Positions 24,275 through 35,820 of a DNA stretch of 64,000 nucleotides are shown here, piece after piece (the first letter of the stretch is position 1; the number at the start of each line of letters is the position of its first letter). A model generated the notes under the pieces. It was not told where the DNA came from, made no database searches, and was given only the letters and a program-made list of their open reading frames with translations. Where the stretch lies: the NCBI GenBank assembly GCA_000697665.1, contig KL197719.1, positions 753,968-817,967 on the forward strand, in the 5' to 3' direction. This DNA comes from Jaapia argillacea MUCL 33604 (lineage: Eukaryota > Basidiomycota > Agaricomycetes > Jaapiales > Jaapiaceae). A program made the position numbers and the translations under genes.

Positions 24275-27200
24275 ATGGACGTACCGTTCACCTCGTCTGG
24301 TGCAATGTCCAGAGCCCACTATGCTTTCGTACGCAAAGTGGAAAACTGTTCCACGTCCCAGCTTGCAGACCAGTATATCAACGTCGAGGTCGAAACAATT
24401 CACTCCCGTTTGGCTTCCCCCACTCTATCGCTTGTTCGTCGAAGCTTCTCTATGTCGTGGAAAGCCTCTCATATCTGTGTCTGTGATAGAAACAATGCAA
24501 AGAATATCTGGTCTTGCTGTTGTATTGTTCCACAACCCTTACCTCCCCGCTGGAGCGGACGCTAGACTTTGCTCTACCGCACGCGATTCATCTCGCTGAT
24601 GCCGGGCAAACTACCGCAGACAAGCGACTTGGCAGGTCTTATTCCATCGGCAGTGTAAATTTCCTCTCATAACAGTATGTGCTTTAGGATACCTCTTTTG
24701 CACTGAAATGATGCCACCAGACTCCGACCTGAACCTGATGCTAGTAAATACTCTACGAAAGGATCTCGAGAGTCACTCAGAGGCACGAACGTGCCTTGCC
24801 CTCGATACCATTATACAGCATCCCTTCCAGGACGTCATTCCCGCCATCCAATCCCGTCTTCGAGATCTTCTGTCTAACAACTCGTCAGTAGGTATTCTTC
24901 TATGTGCTCTTCCGCCCACCTTCAACCCTGTATCGTGACTGAATTAGGTTGCACGTTCGGAGGCGAGCCTTGTTGGCCTTTCGAGCCCTCTCTTCGATTG
25001 AGCCAGAGGTTTTGACACACATTGCGGATAAACTACCGAGGAGATTGAAGGATACGCAACCCATCGTGATTAGTGCTGCGCTATCCGTGGCATTGGTAAC
25101 TTTCTCTTCGGCTATCCCTCTCTTGCAGAGGTTGACCTAATATGAAGGCGCGCTCACTCAATCCCCCTGAAATATCGAAGCTAGTCAATGAATTACTGAA
25201 GCCCTCCTGGGAGCCTGGTCTGGATAGATCAGAATACTGGTTTGTTCTCCGGGTCCTATTTGCGTTTCGCACCATCAAGTGAGACTTAGTGCCCACATCT
25301 TGCTTCTGCCTCACTGTTGAAAATATCCACCAGACCGTCGACGGATAACCTGCGCCTCGTGACGGACATTGCTCGCTGGGCTGCCAAGAGAAATGTCAAA
25401 GCACACGGTGGGTTGATTCTGCCGAACGACAAGAACCGGCTCACCTCGCCATTTCCCTAGCCGTCCTTCTCGAATCCTTCTCCGTCTTCTCGTCTTCCAA
25501 AACCGAGCTCCTAGCACTAGTCAAGTCAATGCCCTCCCTTTCACCAGCCCGCTCCATCCGCCACCTCATTACCTCTGAAGATCCGAACGAGCATTACCTT
25601 GTGCTATCCTGTTTGGAGTTTTTGGATGTTGCTCTATGGGCCGGGACTGACTCTGAGATTCCGAGCGTTCTGGATGCTTGGGAAGTTGAAAGGGTTATGA
25701 TGTTCTTAGAGTCAAGGGATGAAGCGATTCGGAAGAAGGTCAGATCCTCTTCTGTTACAACAATGGTGATTCGATTAGCTAACAAGGAAGTCACTTCTCA
25801 GACGCTCCGTTTACTCAACTCAGTCGACAGTAACATTGTCGAATCCTACCTATCGCAAGTCGTTCAGACGACCTCGGGTATCACACCTCTCGCTCAAAAG
25901 AACGAATTTGCCGCACGCGTTCTAGAGGTTATCGAAGTCGCGTGCCAAGATGACGGGGAACGATATGCCCGACGCCTCAGAGAGTTCTTGTGTGCTACAG
26001 AAGATGAGACTTCAGCAGGTTCTGGTGCTCATGTCTTGGAGAAGGTTGTTGAGATAGTCTTACTACGTGTTCGGACAGGTCTGCTTCTGCTTCCATGTAT
26101 CGGAACTTATCCACCATCTTACAGTTGTGATCCTAGCTCAGCAACCGTTCCGCGTCTCTTGTGTAAAGGAGCTCCTTGGATCACTACACACTGATTCTCT
26201 GTACGGGCCGACTCTAATGGTGATTCTCGCTGCGCTGGCTTGCGAGTACGCTAGCGTCTCATCCGCCCCCTCTGAGAGTCTCCTCAGTGCCATGGCTGGC
26301 AAGCTGTCCTCCTATTCTGGTACGCCTGAAACAAGTTTTTCGGTGGAGGCGTCTGTGCTTATCGTGTAGTAGCGTCCATCCAAGATGCCTGCCTCCTTTG
26401 CATGATCCGAATCGCCGGTGATTGTGATGGCATGCCTTCCGACGTATTGGAGAACGTGAGGAGCCTCCTGGAGCGTGCTGGTCGTCACATACGAAGGGTA
26501 CACCAGATCGACGTTGTATTCCTGATATCTATTGCTGACGTCTATATCCACCCGGTCCTCAGCGTTGTCAACAATTCATTGATCTATCTGAGCAGCACGA
26601 AGTTATCAGAAGAGTCATCGACAAAGCCCAGTCTTCTTCTGTGAGTAGCCTCTGTTCCTGGTCAACAACACCTTCTAAACGGTAGTCGAACGCATATTTA
26701 GCTTCCAGACTTTCTACTCTCCTTGGAGGCTCACAGTGGGACCCCCTTACCAACATCCCCTCTACCTCGCTCCCCACCAACTCAGCGTCAGAGTCTCCGT
26801 TCTCCCGACCCGTCCTCTTCACAATCGCTCGCTGCCAGCAAGCTCCGTTACGCAGCATATGAACCACCCCCAGTCGCCCCTCGTCTCCGTCGTCCTCGTT
26901 CACAACAGAGTTACAATACTCTCAGCACCAGTAGTTCAAGATCTGCTACATACTCTGATCATGGTAGTGTCGTGGGTAGTCCGCGATTGTCAGCTGAGAG
27001 GGCGGCCGATGATGTATTATCGAGGACTGTTACTGCTGGAGATTTGGCGCTCGTGGCCGGAGATCCGGACCTAAGGGGGGGAGTTGAGGTGGGAGTTTGT
27101 TTCTGTCTGTCCCTATGGTTGTATGTGTTGACACTAGCTTAGAAGCAGTCTGCCAAACCCGGGAAGCCGCTTTTACCGTTGGTTTCGCTCCAGATGCTTG

Positions 27201-27715
27201 ATGAATCGGTGAGTCCGCTCGTTGACGTGTCCATTTTCAACTAGTGATTCTGATATCTCATCATCAAGCACGGCTCCCGAGCAGATCTGATTGCTTTCGA
27301 CTCTCCATTCATAACTGAACCTGAGTCCACGGGTATCTCAGCCAATCCTGGTAGTACGAAGATGGAACCTGAGTTTGAGTCGACATGGAATTCTTTGGAA
27401 AAGAATAACTTGAGAGGGTGGTGTGAGATATCTGTCGACACCGTCACAGAACGACTTCAAAGCTTGGGTCATCCTATCCGGTGTGTCCCAGCCGACGAAG
27501 CGCCATTTGAAGGTGTGCATCGTCCTTTTCTCGTGACCCTGCTGCTGATGTGTTTGAAACTTATAGGCGAAATTAAAATACTCGTGGTTGCGGATCCCGA
27601 TAAGCTGGCTGCTCTCCGTCTACGGGGCGGGGAAGATCAGAGTTGTTTATGGCGGTTGAGGTGTAATGACGTCGAGCTGCAAGTTCAGGTGAAGCGTGTC
27701 TTGTCGGAAGATTGA
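24275..27715 (+). CDS. Adaptor-complex large subunit (adaptin), best fit AP-4 epsilon
   Basis: Fourteen exons (24275-24433, 24490-24631, 24688-24883, 24948-25095, 25148-25278, 25334-25407, 25461-26078, 26137-26319, 26373-26497, 26563-26640, 26702-27088, 27143-27208, 27269-27512, 27567-27715) encode 899 residues. Residues 1 to about 600 form an adaptin N-terminal helical solenoid: KQCKEYLVLLLYC, KRLGYLFCTEM, LMLVNTLRKDLESHSEA, LHVRRRALLAFRAL. A Pro/Ser-rich hinge follows (PPPVAPRLRRPRSQQSY), then a C-terminal ear-like part (IKILVVADPDKLAALRLRGG). The phrases VNTLRKDL and the pattern around the first repeats resemble AP-4 epsilon more than AP-1 gamma, AP-2 alpha or AP-3 delta, but I could not score this. 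AP complexes select cargo for transport vesicles. Intron 2 (24632-24687) starts with GC rather than GT. Confidence 0.75.
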
Positions 27716-28136
27716 AGCCGTATCTCCTGATTACCACCTATGTGATTGTCTGCCCTCCGTGTGCAATCGTGTCCAGAGCGGGACAGTTCTTGAATAGAGC
27801 TCTTGAGAACTTGTACAGTGATATGGCGCGTGACGTCAATGTCACGACACATGACCCCTTCGAACGCGTGACGCCATGATTTCAACGCGTCATGGGCGGA
27901 GTGCTATGACGAGGGTGTTTTGTCCACCCCACAACGTCTTGCTCTCGATTAACTCTCGATGCAATGACGTCGCCCCAATCAACTCGCCATTCCGCCTCGA
28001 TATTTTTCACCGCACTTTTCACGTGAAGACACCCGCCGCTACTTATAAAAACCCCCAAGGTTTACGCTTTCTTTCATCACAACAACCCACTTCACTCAAC
28101 CAACCGTCTATACCACAACTACACTCTCATACCATA
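27716..28136. promoter_or_regulatory. Promoter region of the second CsbD-like gene: CRE palindrome and TATA box
   Basis: TGACGTCA lies at 27831-27838, 299 bp before the ATG, and a near copy (TGACGTCG) lies around 27965. A TATA box (TATAAAA) lies at 28044-28050, 93 bp before the ATG, almost the same spacing as in the first CsbD-like gene (92 bp). The bases just before both ATGs are also identical (CTCATACCATA). Confidence 0.6.
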
Positions 28137-28582
28137 ATGTCTTACCAACAAGGAGAGCCCAACAAGACCTCTGGTCAATACCACTCCGTCAAGGGTACCC
28201 TCGTCGAGACTGTACGCGCCTTTCATCTTTTAATACGTTTTATTTGCTGATCTATCGTCTTTGTCCCTCCACGAACAGATCGGCAACGTGACTGGTCTCG
28301 AGAGCTGGACAACTTCGGGGAAGGAGGAACATGCCCAGGGTGAGGCCGAGTACAATGCTGCTCAGGCCAAGGGATATGTCGAGGGAACTGCCGACCGCCT
28401 TGAGGGCAAGAAGGATGCAGTCGTCGGTGCTCTTACTGGTGACAAGCAGCAGCAGGCTTCCGGTACGTTTCTTTTCATAACCTAGGAGTTAAACAACAGG
28501 TTAACATTGTCTTCTCGAAGGCAACATCCAGCATGATAAAGGACAAGCGCAGCAGGAGATCAACAGCTTCAGCAGCTCCTAA
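28137..28582 (+). CDS. CsbD-like small hydrophilic stress protein, copy 2
   Basis: Three exons (28137-28211, 28279-28462, 28521-28582) encode 106 residues. It differs from copy 1 (6883-7319) mainly by conservative changes in the middle ([37 protein letters not shown]) and by its last residues (SFSSS in place of KNA). Exons 1 and 2 match copy 1 in length exactly and the introns fall at the same codon phases. The pair therefore arose by gene duplication that included the core promoter. The family's biochemical role is unknown; stress induction is family knowledge and fits the CRE upstream. Confidence 0.85.
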
Positions 28583-28746
28583 TTGAGGGATGGCATGATC
28601 GAAAGCAGGAGAATTAGTATTGTATCTTGCATAGTTTGTAATACCCCACGAGCAGCTCAAGGGTTGTATCAATACCAATACCATCTAAGGCACGACTTGT
28701 TATGTCTGAATAAGGCGGGACAACTGTATCATTATGCTGTACGCAC

Positions 28747-29103
28747 TCACCGCTTCAGTTCAACTTTCAGATGGTAAGGGTTAGGGCACAAACCATCTCG
28801 ATGACCGAAGGGTGCATTAGCACCTCCCAAGTCTGCCTCTGCCAAGCTGAGAGCTTCTTTCCGCTTCATCATAACAGCGCGAGCCTGCTCTCGTTGAGCC
28901 TTCTCTGCCAAAGCCCTTCTCCGTTTTTCCTCCTCCAAGGCAAGGGCACGTTTTTGTTTCTCAACTTCCTTGGCCAGACGTTTTGCCTCCTTTGGATCTA
29001 CATTCAATCCTGGTGGCTTCCGAGGCGAGTTCACAGCTGGTAATGAAGCCTGTGACGCCCCAGGGGTTGGTTGCGGGCTTTCCACAGAGAGAGAAGAGCC
29101 CAT
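28747..29103 (-). CDS. Small coiled-coil protein with possible N-myristoylation signal
   Basis: A single exon encodes 118 residues if the start is the Met at 29103. The N-terminus MGSSLSVES fits the N-myristoylation pattern (Gly2, Ser6). A Pro/Ser-rich stretch follows, then a long highly charged helix (KRLAKEVEKQKRALALEEEK) of coiled-coil type, and a C-terminal part with GGANAPFGHRDGLCPNPYH. The frame stays open upstream with other Met codons to about 29277, which would hide the myristoylation site. No family was recognised. A membrane-peripheral role is inferred from the motif alone. Confidence 0.6.
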   Translation of the reverse strand: MGSSLSVESPQPTPGASQASLPAVNSPRKPPGLNVDPKEAKRLAKEVEKQKRALALEEEKRRRALAEKAQREQARAVMMKRKEALSLAEADLGGANAPFGHRDGLCPNPYHLKVELKR

Positions 29104-29420
29104 CGCAAGGAAAGGGGAGGCAAGCTCGTGGGCGTAGAAAAGAGAGAACGCGTGAATTGGCCCGCTTCTTGGGCGCCGAATCGAAGGGAAACGCAAAGGC
29201 TGTGCTGGATAAGATAGGGGCCTTGCCCAAGCCATCACGTGCCCATTGGGACGGATAAAACATATTATCATGATCAATTAGCAAGTACAAGCTCGTACAC
29301 CAGAACGCCCCGTGGACAAAAGTACAAACAATACGAAGAAGGTACATATCTTAAATGAGCATGCCGCTAGAACGCCCGAAAGATGAGCGAAAAGAGTCGA
29401 GAAATTCAAAAGGAACCGAC
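29104..29420. other. Short intergenic region between the small coiled-coil gene and the CNT gene
   Basis: Both flanking genes are on the minus strand, so this 317-bp stretch is the promoter of the small gene and 3' flank of the transporter. Nothing else was seen. Confidence 0.4.
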
Positions 29421-31790
29421 TTACGCGATACCAGCAGTTTGCAGAGTCCTACACAATCACCCGTCAGCTCGCTTCCAACTTTATGAATGATGAAGGACTG
29501 ACGAGATAAACCCACAAAACATCGCGCTCGTAGCGATCCTAGCAATAATCTTCCGATTCGAGGGGGCGAGTGCACCGAGAACACCGATTTGGATACCCAG
29601 CGAACCGAGGTTTGCGAAGCCGCAGAGGGAGTAAGAAGCGATGGTGAAGGCTCGAGGGGAGAGGGGGTTAGAAGATTGCATTATTCCTTGTAGTTCTAGT
29701 GGTGTCGGATGAGCAAAGCAATTTGAGGGGAAGGAGGGGAGGAGAAACGAGACGAGAAAGGAAAGGACGTACCGGTGTATGCGGCGAATTCGTTAGCAAT
29801 GAGCTTGGTAGCGAGGAGTTGTGAGACACGGAGAATCTCAGCACGAGGCACACCTATGCTCAAGAGTGAAGGGTTAGTTGGCTCGTACAGACGAAGGAAA
29901 ATGACCGACCAAGGAAGAAAGTGATCGGGTAGGCGATATATCCCAATATTAACTGTAGGGTCAGTGCATGAATACCGAAACCACGTCCAATCCATGTAAG
30001 GAGTCCATTAATCATAGCAACAAGTGACAAAATGGTCAACACGTTGGTCCTTCACGCGAACCTTCAGTTTACGATATACACAATAGATCTCACCACTCAC
30101 AAAATTTGCCCAGCAACCACCAAACCAAACACTGCGCCTTGACTGAAGGCATGAATGGCATTAGCAGGTTTCTCTTTCTCCTGCCCCCTGTCCACGACGA
30201 CGTGTCCTCGAGTGACGGGCTCCTCTGTTTCGGGGATACGCATCTTACTGATGGCGATGGAGGCGGGGATGGACATGACGGAGGAGGTTACGAGATTTTG
30301 CGCTGGAACGCCCATCGCGATGTAGGCGCTTAGGACGGAGCCTGCGATTGTTGAGAAACCTACGAAAACATTATGCATGAGACTTTTGGGATAGAGGAGG
30401 GTAGGACAGATGCAAGAAGTCATACCCGAAGTCATAGTAAGGTGAAGTTCGGACTCGGTCATGAGGTCCACATAAGGCCTGACGAGACAAGCAGACTCTC
30501 CTTGGCCGATCCAAGGGGATGCTGCTGCTACGACTGCCTCGGCGCCAGAGATGTTCATGGTCTTGAAGAAGAACCACGCGCTACAATTCGATACGGTTAG
30601 TAGATGGAACAAAGGCTGATGGAGGGACATACAAATGCTTGATGATCCATTGCATCACTCCAAGCTGGAATCATGATCAGCGCAGATTCGATCGCATATA
30701 TGCGAAGATACGGACATAGTACATCATTTGCACGAAGGCGATGAAGAAGATGACGGCGGCCAACTAATGAAGGACAGGAACTCATCAGCTCCCGGTACTA
30801 GATGATGGCTATATCGTGGCGTCACACCGTGGAAGCGAAGAACCAATGCTTGTTAGCGGTCTCTGCGTCAAAGAAGAACGCAACCCCAACTTGAGCTTGG
30901 CTCAGGAAATCTGAAGCAAGGGTGGCGATCCACTTGAAGATAGAGAATCCAGCACTTGTCTTGAGCACGAAGAGAGCCACGGCTTGTTGAATAAACAGCC
31001 CAACGATGACTGTGGGCCTACAAGGAGGCAGGAACTGGGTCAAAAAGAGATCAAGGTAGAGAAGGGGAGATGGACCATGGAATTTCGCGACGCTTTGTTG
31101 AAGTGATCCAAAAACATGTTTGGAAGACAAGGAGGCCAAGGACCGAAATGGCACGATCTCCGTAAGTTGTGTTCTAGGTACGGTTGATCAGCACGAGAAG
31201 GGGTCGATCAAGTAGAAAGGAAATCACTGACACCCTGCAGAGGGAACCCAAAGGCGGAGCCAAAGACTATCCCAAGGAGGGCCAACCATCCGAGACCTAG
31301 CCTGACGTTCCTCGGCATTTTAAACCAGGGTTCTTGGACGAGGGGTATCCATACAGCTCCTACCGGCCGCGAGACGACCGACGCTGGGATGAATCGGAAG
31401 GCAATCACCCTTCAGAAGCTCATCAGCGTGGGCCGCAATTACGAACAAGACCATTTCTACCCACAAGATGAAGAACCAAGCAAACAATGTCTGGACAATC
31501 CATCGATGTCGCGTAGCAGGAAGGATAGTTGCACAGATCCACCAGCCTAAGATGGTGATGGCGAGAGCACCTAGGATGAAGGGCCGATAGACTTGGAAAA
31601 GCCTGAGACGCTTCCTCCTCGACTCTACCATCTCCTCGTCATCTTTGGACATGTGACTGGCGCCTTCATGTTCAGGTTGCTTCTCCTTGTCCGTGTAAGA
31701 ATCTGAATCTTGCGAAGACTTTCTCTGTACCGCACTGGTCTCGTGGGCAGAGGAGATAAGTTCCGTGTGAGGTTCTGCGGCTGTAGTCAT
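29421..31790 (-). CDS. Concentrative nucleoside transporter (CNT family)
   Basis: Twelve exons (31790-31465, 31409-31232, 31173-31076, 31017-30828, 30763-30716, 30664-30633, 30580-30426, 30359-30101, 30049-29910, 29853-29773, 29695-29503, 29448-29421) encode 575 residues. CNT proteins import nucleosides with a proton or sodium gradient across the plasma membrane. The two diagnostic regions are present: [20 protein letters not shown] followed by [18 protein letters not shown], and [14 protein letters not shown] near the end, which line the nucleoside site. Many membrane helices are visible ([38 protein letters not shown]). The N-terminal 75 residues are hydrophilic and cytosolic. Exons 6 and 12 are 32 and 28 nt. 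Confidence 0.93.
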
Positions 31791-32743
31791 CTTGTCGAGG
31801 GTAATCTCGGGAAGGGGGTAAGGACGGCGTCAAAGGGGAAAGAGAACGAGGACCGGAAGGAGGGATCCAAAGGATGACCTGAAAAACCGGGGGTGCGCTT
31901 CTCTGGGTTTTTATGGACAGATCAAGGTTTACGGGTGGTGCCAGGTGGACAAGGCGTCTGCATGATTGACAGAGAAGAAGAACCATGTATCGTGCGGCCC
32001 TATCAATCTCCAAACTCAAGGTGGAGTTTTGGACTTGATAACGGTCATGCCCATCCAAGTACTGCAGATCACCCATTTCCTCCCAGTGCTAAAGTTGAAT
32101 GCGGGGCTGGCCACCGATGAAAGCCTAAGTTCACGGAGGGCCACCACCCATTCAAAGGCTTACAGCTGGCAAGAGGGACATAATGGCCCTCGGCACTTTC
32201 AAGGCGCAGGAGATAGCATGGAAGCCCCATGCGGGATTATTTCTGGTCCGAGCCCGTCTTCGCATCCATAATCGTGTGGGAGGTGGATCTTGGGATCATT
32301 TCTCGCACGTCGTCGTTGGGAGCAGAAAATGTTGTAATTTGACGCGCGTGACGATGTTCCCCCACCACACAAAGTTTCCCATAATTCCAATTGGCCACAA
32401 GAAAATTCAGAGTCGGTTCCATCGTGTCCAGCTACAGCACAATGTGATGGATAATAACGAGAGGATACTTGGTGTAAAGCGCATCGCCCCCCACACATCG
32501 CAATCCCAATTCTCGGCTTTGACCACCCTCCCGAAGATCTCGGACAGCTACTAGGTTCCAAAAAGCTAGAGGATGTTAGAGGCGATGAAGCCCCACATGG
32601 AGGCACAAGGTGATATCACAATGCAGGGTCCCTTCGTCAAGTTCAACCGTCCGTGATAAGCAAATCTAATCCCCATCCCAGAGAAACCAAGATGCCCGAG
32701 ATAAGTATCAGGGATAAATAGAACCCCCAAGCGAACCCCCCAT
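31791..32743. other. CNT promoter region and DCAF7 3' flank
   Basis: This 953-bp region lies upstream of the CNT start. The longest frame in it (minus strand, 32199-32606) has no domain, no low-complexity bias and no splice context, so no gene is called. Confidence 0.4.
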
Positions 32744-34269
32744 TTAAACTTTCAGCGCCTTGATTGACCTCCCCATCGCAATAGCCAGCCACTCGCCTGG
32801 CGCCGTCGTTTGACCAGTGTTCATAGACATGCCCGCAATCTGTGGTGACCATGCTAGACCTGTAATCTCGCTTTGTGCGGCGTAAGCCATAACGGGATCT
32901 GAGATCACTTGCTTCTTTGCGTCTGGTCGAGGGGAGTTCATGCGGGATCTTGAGGCTGCGGTCGAGATCTGCATATAGTTGGCCAAATCCCAAAGCAACA
33001 CCTGACAGTCGTCACCTGCAAGTGTCCGTGGATCAGCAGACCGCAAGAAATGCGCTAGCAGGAAACCATACCTGCAGTTGCTAGGAGAGGGGTCTCAGTG
33101 GCACTCCAGCCAAGGGCGTTCACCTGAGCTCGATGAGCCTTGAGTTCCATAACAGGCTGCCCTGGACTTCGCATGTCCAAGATTTGGATTTCTGATCCAT
33201 CCATGTGGAACGTAGACATGTAGTTCGAGTCGGCAGGATTAAAACAAATTCGGAGGAGAGGAGAAGTGGGCGGTCGAGCGGAGGTCGAAGGTGAAGCAGA
33301 TGGTGGAGGAACATTCTTCGGAGCGGGAGTCTCGTAGAGGATGGTAGAGTGTTCGAGACTTCTCAGATCAAAGGCTCGTAAGCTGCCATCCGCGCCGACG
33401 GAAACGAAGATGTCTGTTGATCCTGGTAGCCATGCGACGTCGTAGACTTCGCGGTCATGTGCGATTAGTTGGGTGATGGCTGTGGAGGTATCAATGTTCC
33501 AAACTGTGCAGGTAGTATCGATGGAGGATGTGACGATTAAGCCGGGCGCCTTTTCGTTCCATGAAAAGTTAGTCAAGGGCGCGCCTGTATTTTGGCTGGC
33601 AACCTTCGATTGCTACGTTCCTTTCGTGTCAGCCCGGGATTTGGGACGGAAATAAGACGACGCACCCCTGGTAATACAGTCTTCAGAGAGAGTCGATGAC
33701 CACCCGCGTTCGTCGTCTGCCGCCCTCCTACGTACGACGAAACAACTTGGGGCACGTCATTCGTGTACTCCCAAACCCTCAACGCATCCCCTGTGGTCGC
33801 TAACAACTCCGAGGAAGGCGACTTTTGCGACCAGGCATAGCTCGACGCACTAGCAGGCTGCCATTGCAAACTTGTCGCGGGGTATCCATGTTGCGCTTCA
33901 GCCAATATCGTGAAATCGGGATAATCCGTGTAATCGTCCTCTACCAAGACTCTCTCATCTTGTAATCCGACCACGGCGATGCGATTCTTGTAGTCTTCTG
34001 TAAAGGAGGAGATACCGAGACGAAAAGATGATCTGGGTCGGAGCTGTTGACCAGGCGCAGGTGTCTTGCACCAGTCAAGGCCGAAGACAGGCCCTGTAGA
34101 AGAGGTTGGATGAAGATTATGGAAAAGAGGGCGGTGAAGACTTACACGGCGCTTCGTATTGAAGCATGCTGGTTTGTGTCATCTCTAATCGAGACCTTGC
34201 AGGGGTATTGGTCGTCGTAAGCGAGGTTTGTGGATGCCATGTGGCGTTTGGCTCGGGTTCGATTTGCAT
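32744..34269 (-). CDS. WD40-repeat protein DCAF7/WDR68
   Basis: Four exons (34269-34146, 34093-33666, 33612-33072, 33015-32744) encode 454 residues, a little longer than animal DCAF7 because of a Pro/Ser insertion (PKNVPPPSASPSTSARPP). The N-terminal signature YEAPWPVFGLDW and RSSFRLGISSFTEDYKNRIA matches this very conserved family. WD-type repeats follow: LLATTGDALRVWEY, LIVTSSIDTTCTVWNIDTST, DIFVSVGADGSLRAFDLRS, QVNALGWSATETPLLATAG, CQVLLWDL. The protein folds as a beta propeller and acts as an adaptor, for CUL4-DDB1 ubiquitin ligase and DYRK kinases in animals and for transcription factors in plants; the fungal role is little known. Confidence 0.93.
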
Positions 34270-34511
34270 GTCTCCTGTTCAGCTGTGCTCTGCAGCGTCA
34301 CTGCAGTTCATCGCAGTAGTGCAGTAGTACAGAAAGGGTTCTGAAACCGAGCCAAAGGAATCCAGTTATAGGCAGTCCATCTCTTAATCAATAACCCAAG
34401 AGTTCTATGAGCGCACAATAAGTACAAGGACAGCCTGAGATCCGACTGCTATGAATACATGGTACGAGCTCGAGAGGTAAGGAAGTTGGAAGAAATAAGA
34501 TAGTACAAGCA

Positions 34512-35336
34512 TTATCGAGAATTAGAAGTGCCAGCCTTCGACTTTGCCTTTCTGCTGGGCTGCTTCCGCCGTGAGCCACTGGATCCAGCCTCGCCTCCTG
34601 CAGTCTCATCAGCTTGAGCGGTTTCGCTGCCTACGCTCTCAACCACACCCTTGATGGCATCCCACCACCCTGACTCTCTCATTATCTTCCCAGCTGTCCC
34701 AACTACATCCAAAATGACCTTCTGCACTTCCCCATCCCCCTCTCTATGATCATCCCCATTATCCTCATATTGCCACTCCCGGTGACGATCGAACGATTCC
34801 CAAGCCTTTGGACGCTCGGTGCGGGGTCCTGATTTCGAGTGAGATCGTGAGCTGCTCGAAGATGAAGGCCCCCGAGACCGAGCCCCTCCTGCCGCGTTCT
34901 GCCCTTGGCCGTTCACGAGGTCAAGGAGAATCCCCCCAATCGTTGAAGTCAATCCACTACCACCTATTCCGGTACCGCTGTGACCCATAAGCCACCCCGC
35001 CCCTGCAGTGATCGCTCCGAAAATTATTCCCCATTTGACAAAGAACACGCCTGTTCGGAACATCCAGCTTGTGGTCCGATACACGCTGACGAGGGCAAGA
35101 TATGCGCAAAGAAGGCTTATGAGGGGTGGTAGGATGGTTTGAGCGTCCCACTCTGCTGGATTCGAGGATGCGAGCGCGTAAAAGAGAGAGAACAAAGCAC
35201 CAAATAGTGCGAGTGAATGTGAGAGGATGGTCATGAGAAAGGAGTAGATTGGCGCAGGGATAGTCGAGGACAGATAGTCGAGAAGTGGGTCCAGGAATGC
35301 TGGTAGAGGAATGTTCGACATGTTAAAGTCTGCCAT
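34512..35336 (-). CDS. Apq12-like membrane protein
   Basis: One intronless exon encodes 274 residues from the Met at 35336. Two hydrophobic stretches (SFLMTILSHSLALFGALFSLFYALAS and a second around LLCAYLALVSVYRTTSWMFRTG) are followed by a Gly-rich hydrophobic part (IIFGAITAGAGWLMG). The C-terminal half is hydrophilic, with Ser/Arg runs, an acidic helix (VQKVILDVVGTAGKIM) and a basic tail. This layout matches the Apq12 family of nuclear-envelope/ER proteins needed for nuclear pore assembly and membrane fluidity. The assignment rests on topology and partial motif memory. Confidence 0.55.
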   Translation of the reverse strand: MADFNMSNIPLPAFLDPLLDYLSSTIPAPIYSFLMTILSHSLALFGALFSLFYALASSNPAEWDAQTILPPLISLLCAYLALVSVYRTTSWMFRTGVFFVKWGIIFGAITAGAGWLMGHSGTGIGGSGLTSTIGGILLDLVNGQGQNAAGGARSRGPSSSSSSRSHSKSGPRTERPKAWESFDRHREWQYEDNGDDHREGDGEVQKVILDVVGTAGKIMRESGWWDAIKGVVESVGSETAQADETAGGEAGSSGSRRKQPSRKAKSKAGTSNSR

Positions 35337-35820
35337 GGCTGCGCTGAGACGATAATGAACGTCGACCACGAGCAAGCCTGAAACCTCAAGAACTCAAACA
35401 AAGAAGCCGTGATGTGGCACGTCACGCGTTACACCACTCGATCAGCGTCCGATCATAAGTGCACCGCCACCAAACATGGCGACCGAGACCGGAGACGTAA
35501 ATCGGCTGAGCTCCGGGTGGCGCCGTGTGATCGGTCTCACGGCGTCAGTTGCAATAAACACAACCCCGGATTTACTCTTCGACCAATCGGACGCCATCCT
35601 GAGCCTGTCAACCTCCATTTTGGGGTCGCTCTGCAAAGGTTTCAATACATTACGTCAATTGCTCCGGATTTCGGAGGCGGCAAATACTACCAAATAAGCC
35701 AACCGTATATATGATCAAGACCTTTCAATCATCCGTATTTCCCAAGCTTCTCCTGGGTTCTCTTCTACCCTCTCAACCAATACCCCAGTCTTCATATCAC
35801 TGTCCCCTCATCATATCATC
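35337..35820. promoter_or_regulatory. Divergent promoter between the Apq12-like gene and the CxxC gene
   Basis: This 484-bp region separates divergent starts. A TATATAT run lies near 35706-35712, about 110 bp before the plus-strand ATG. No gene was supported. Confidence 0.4.

Noticed and set aside
31410-31464. A frame change in the CNT gene after FFIL
   Set aside because: A 55-nt intron with a good donor (GTGGGT) and a CTGAT branch site explains it.
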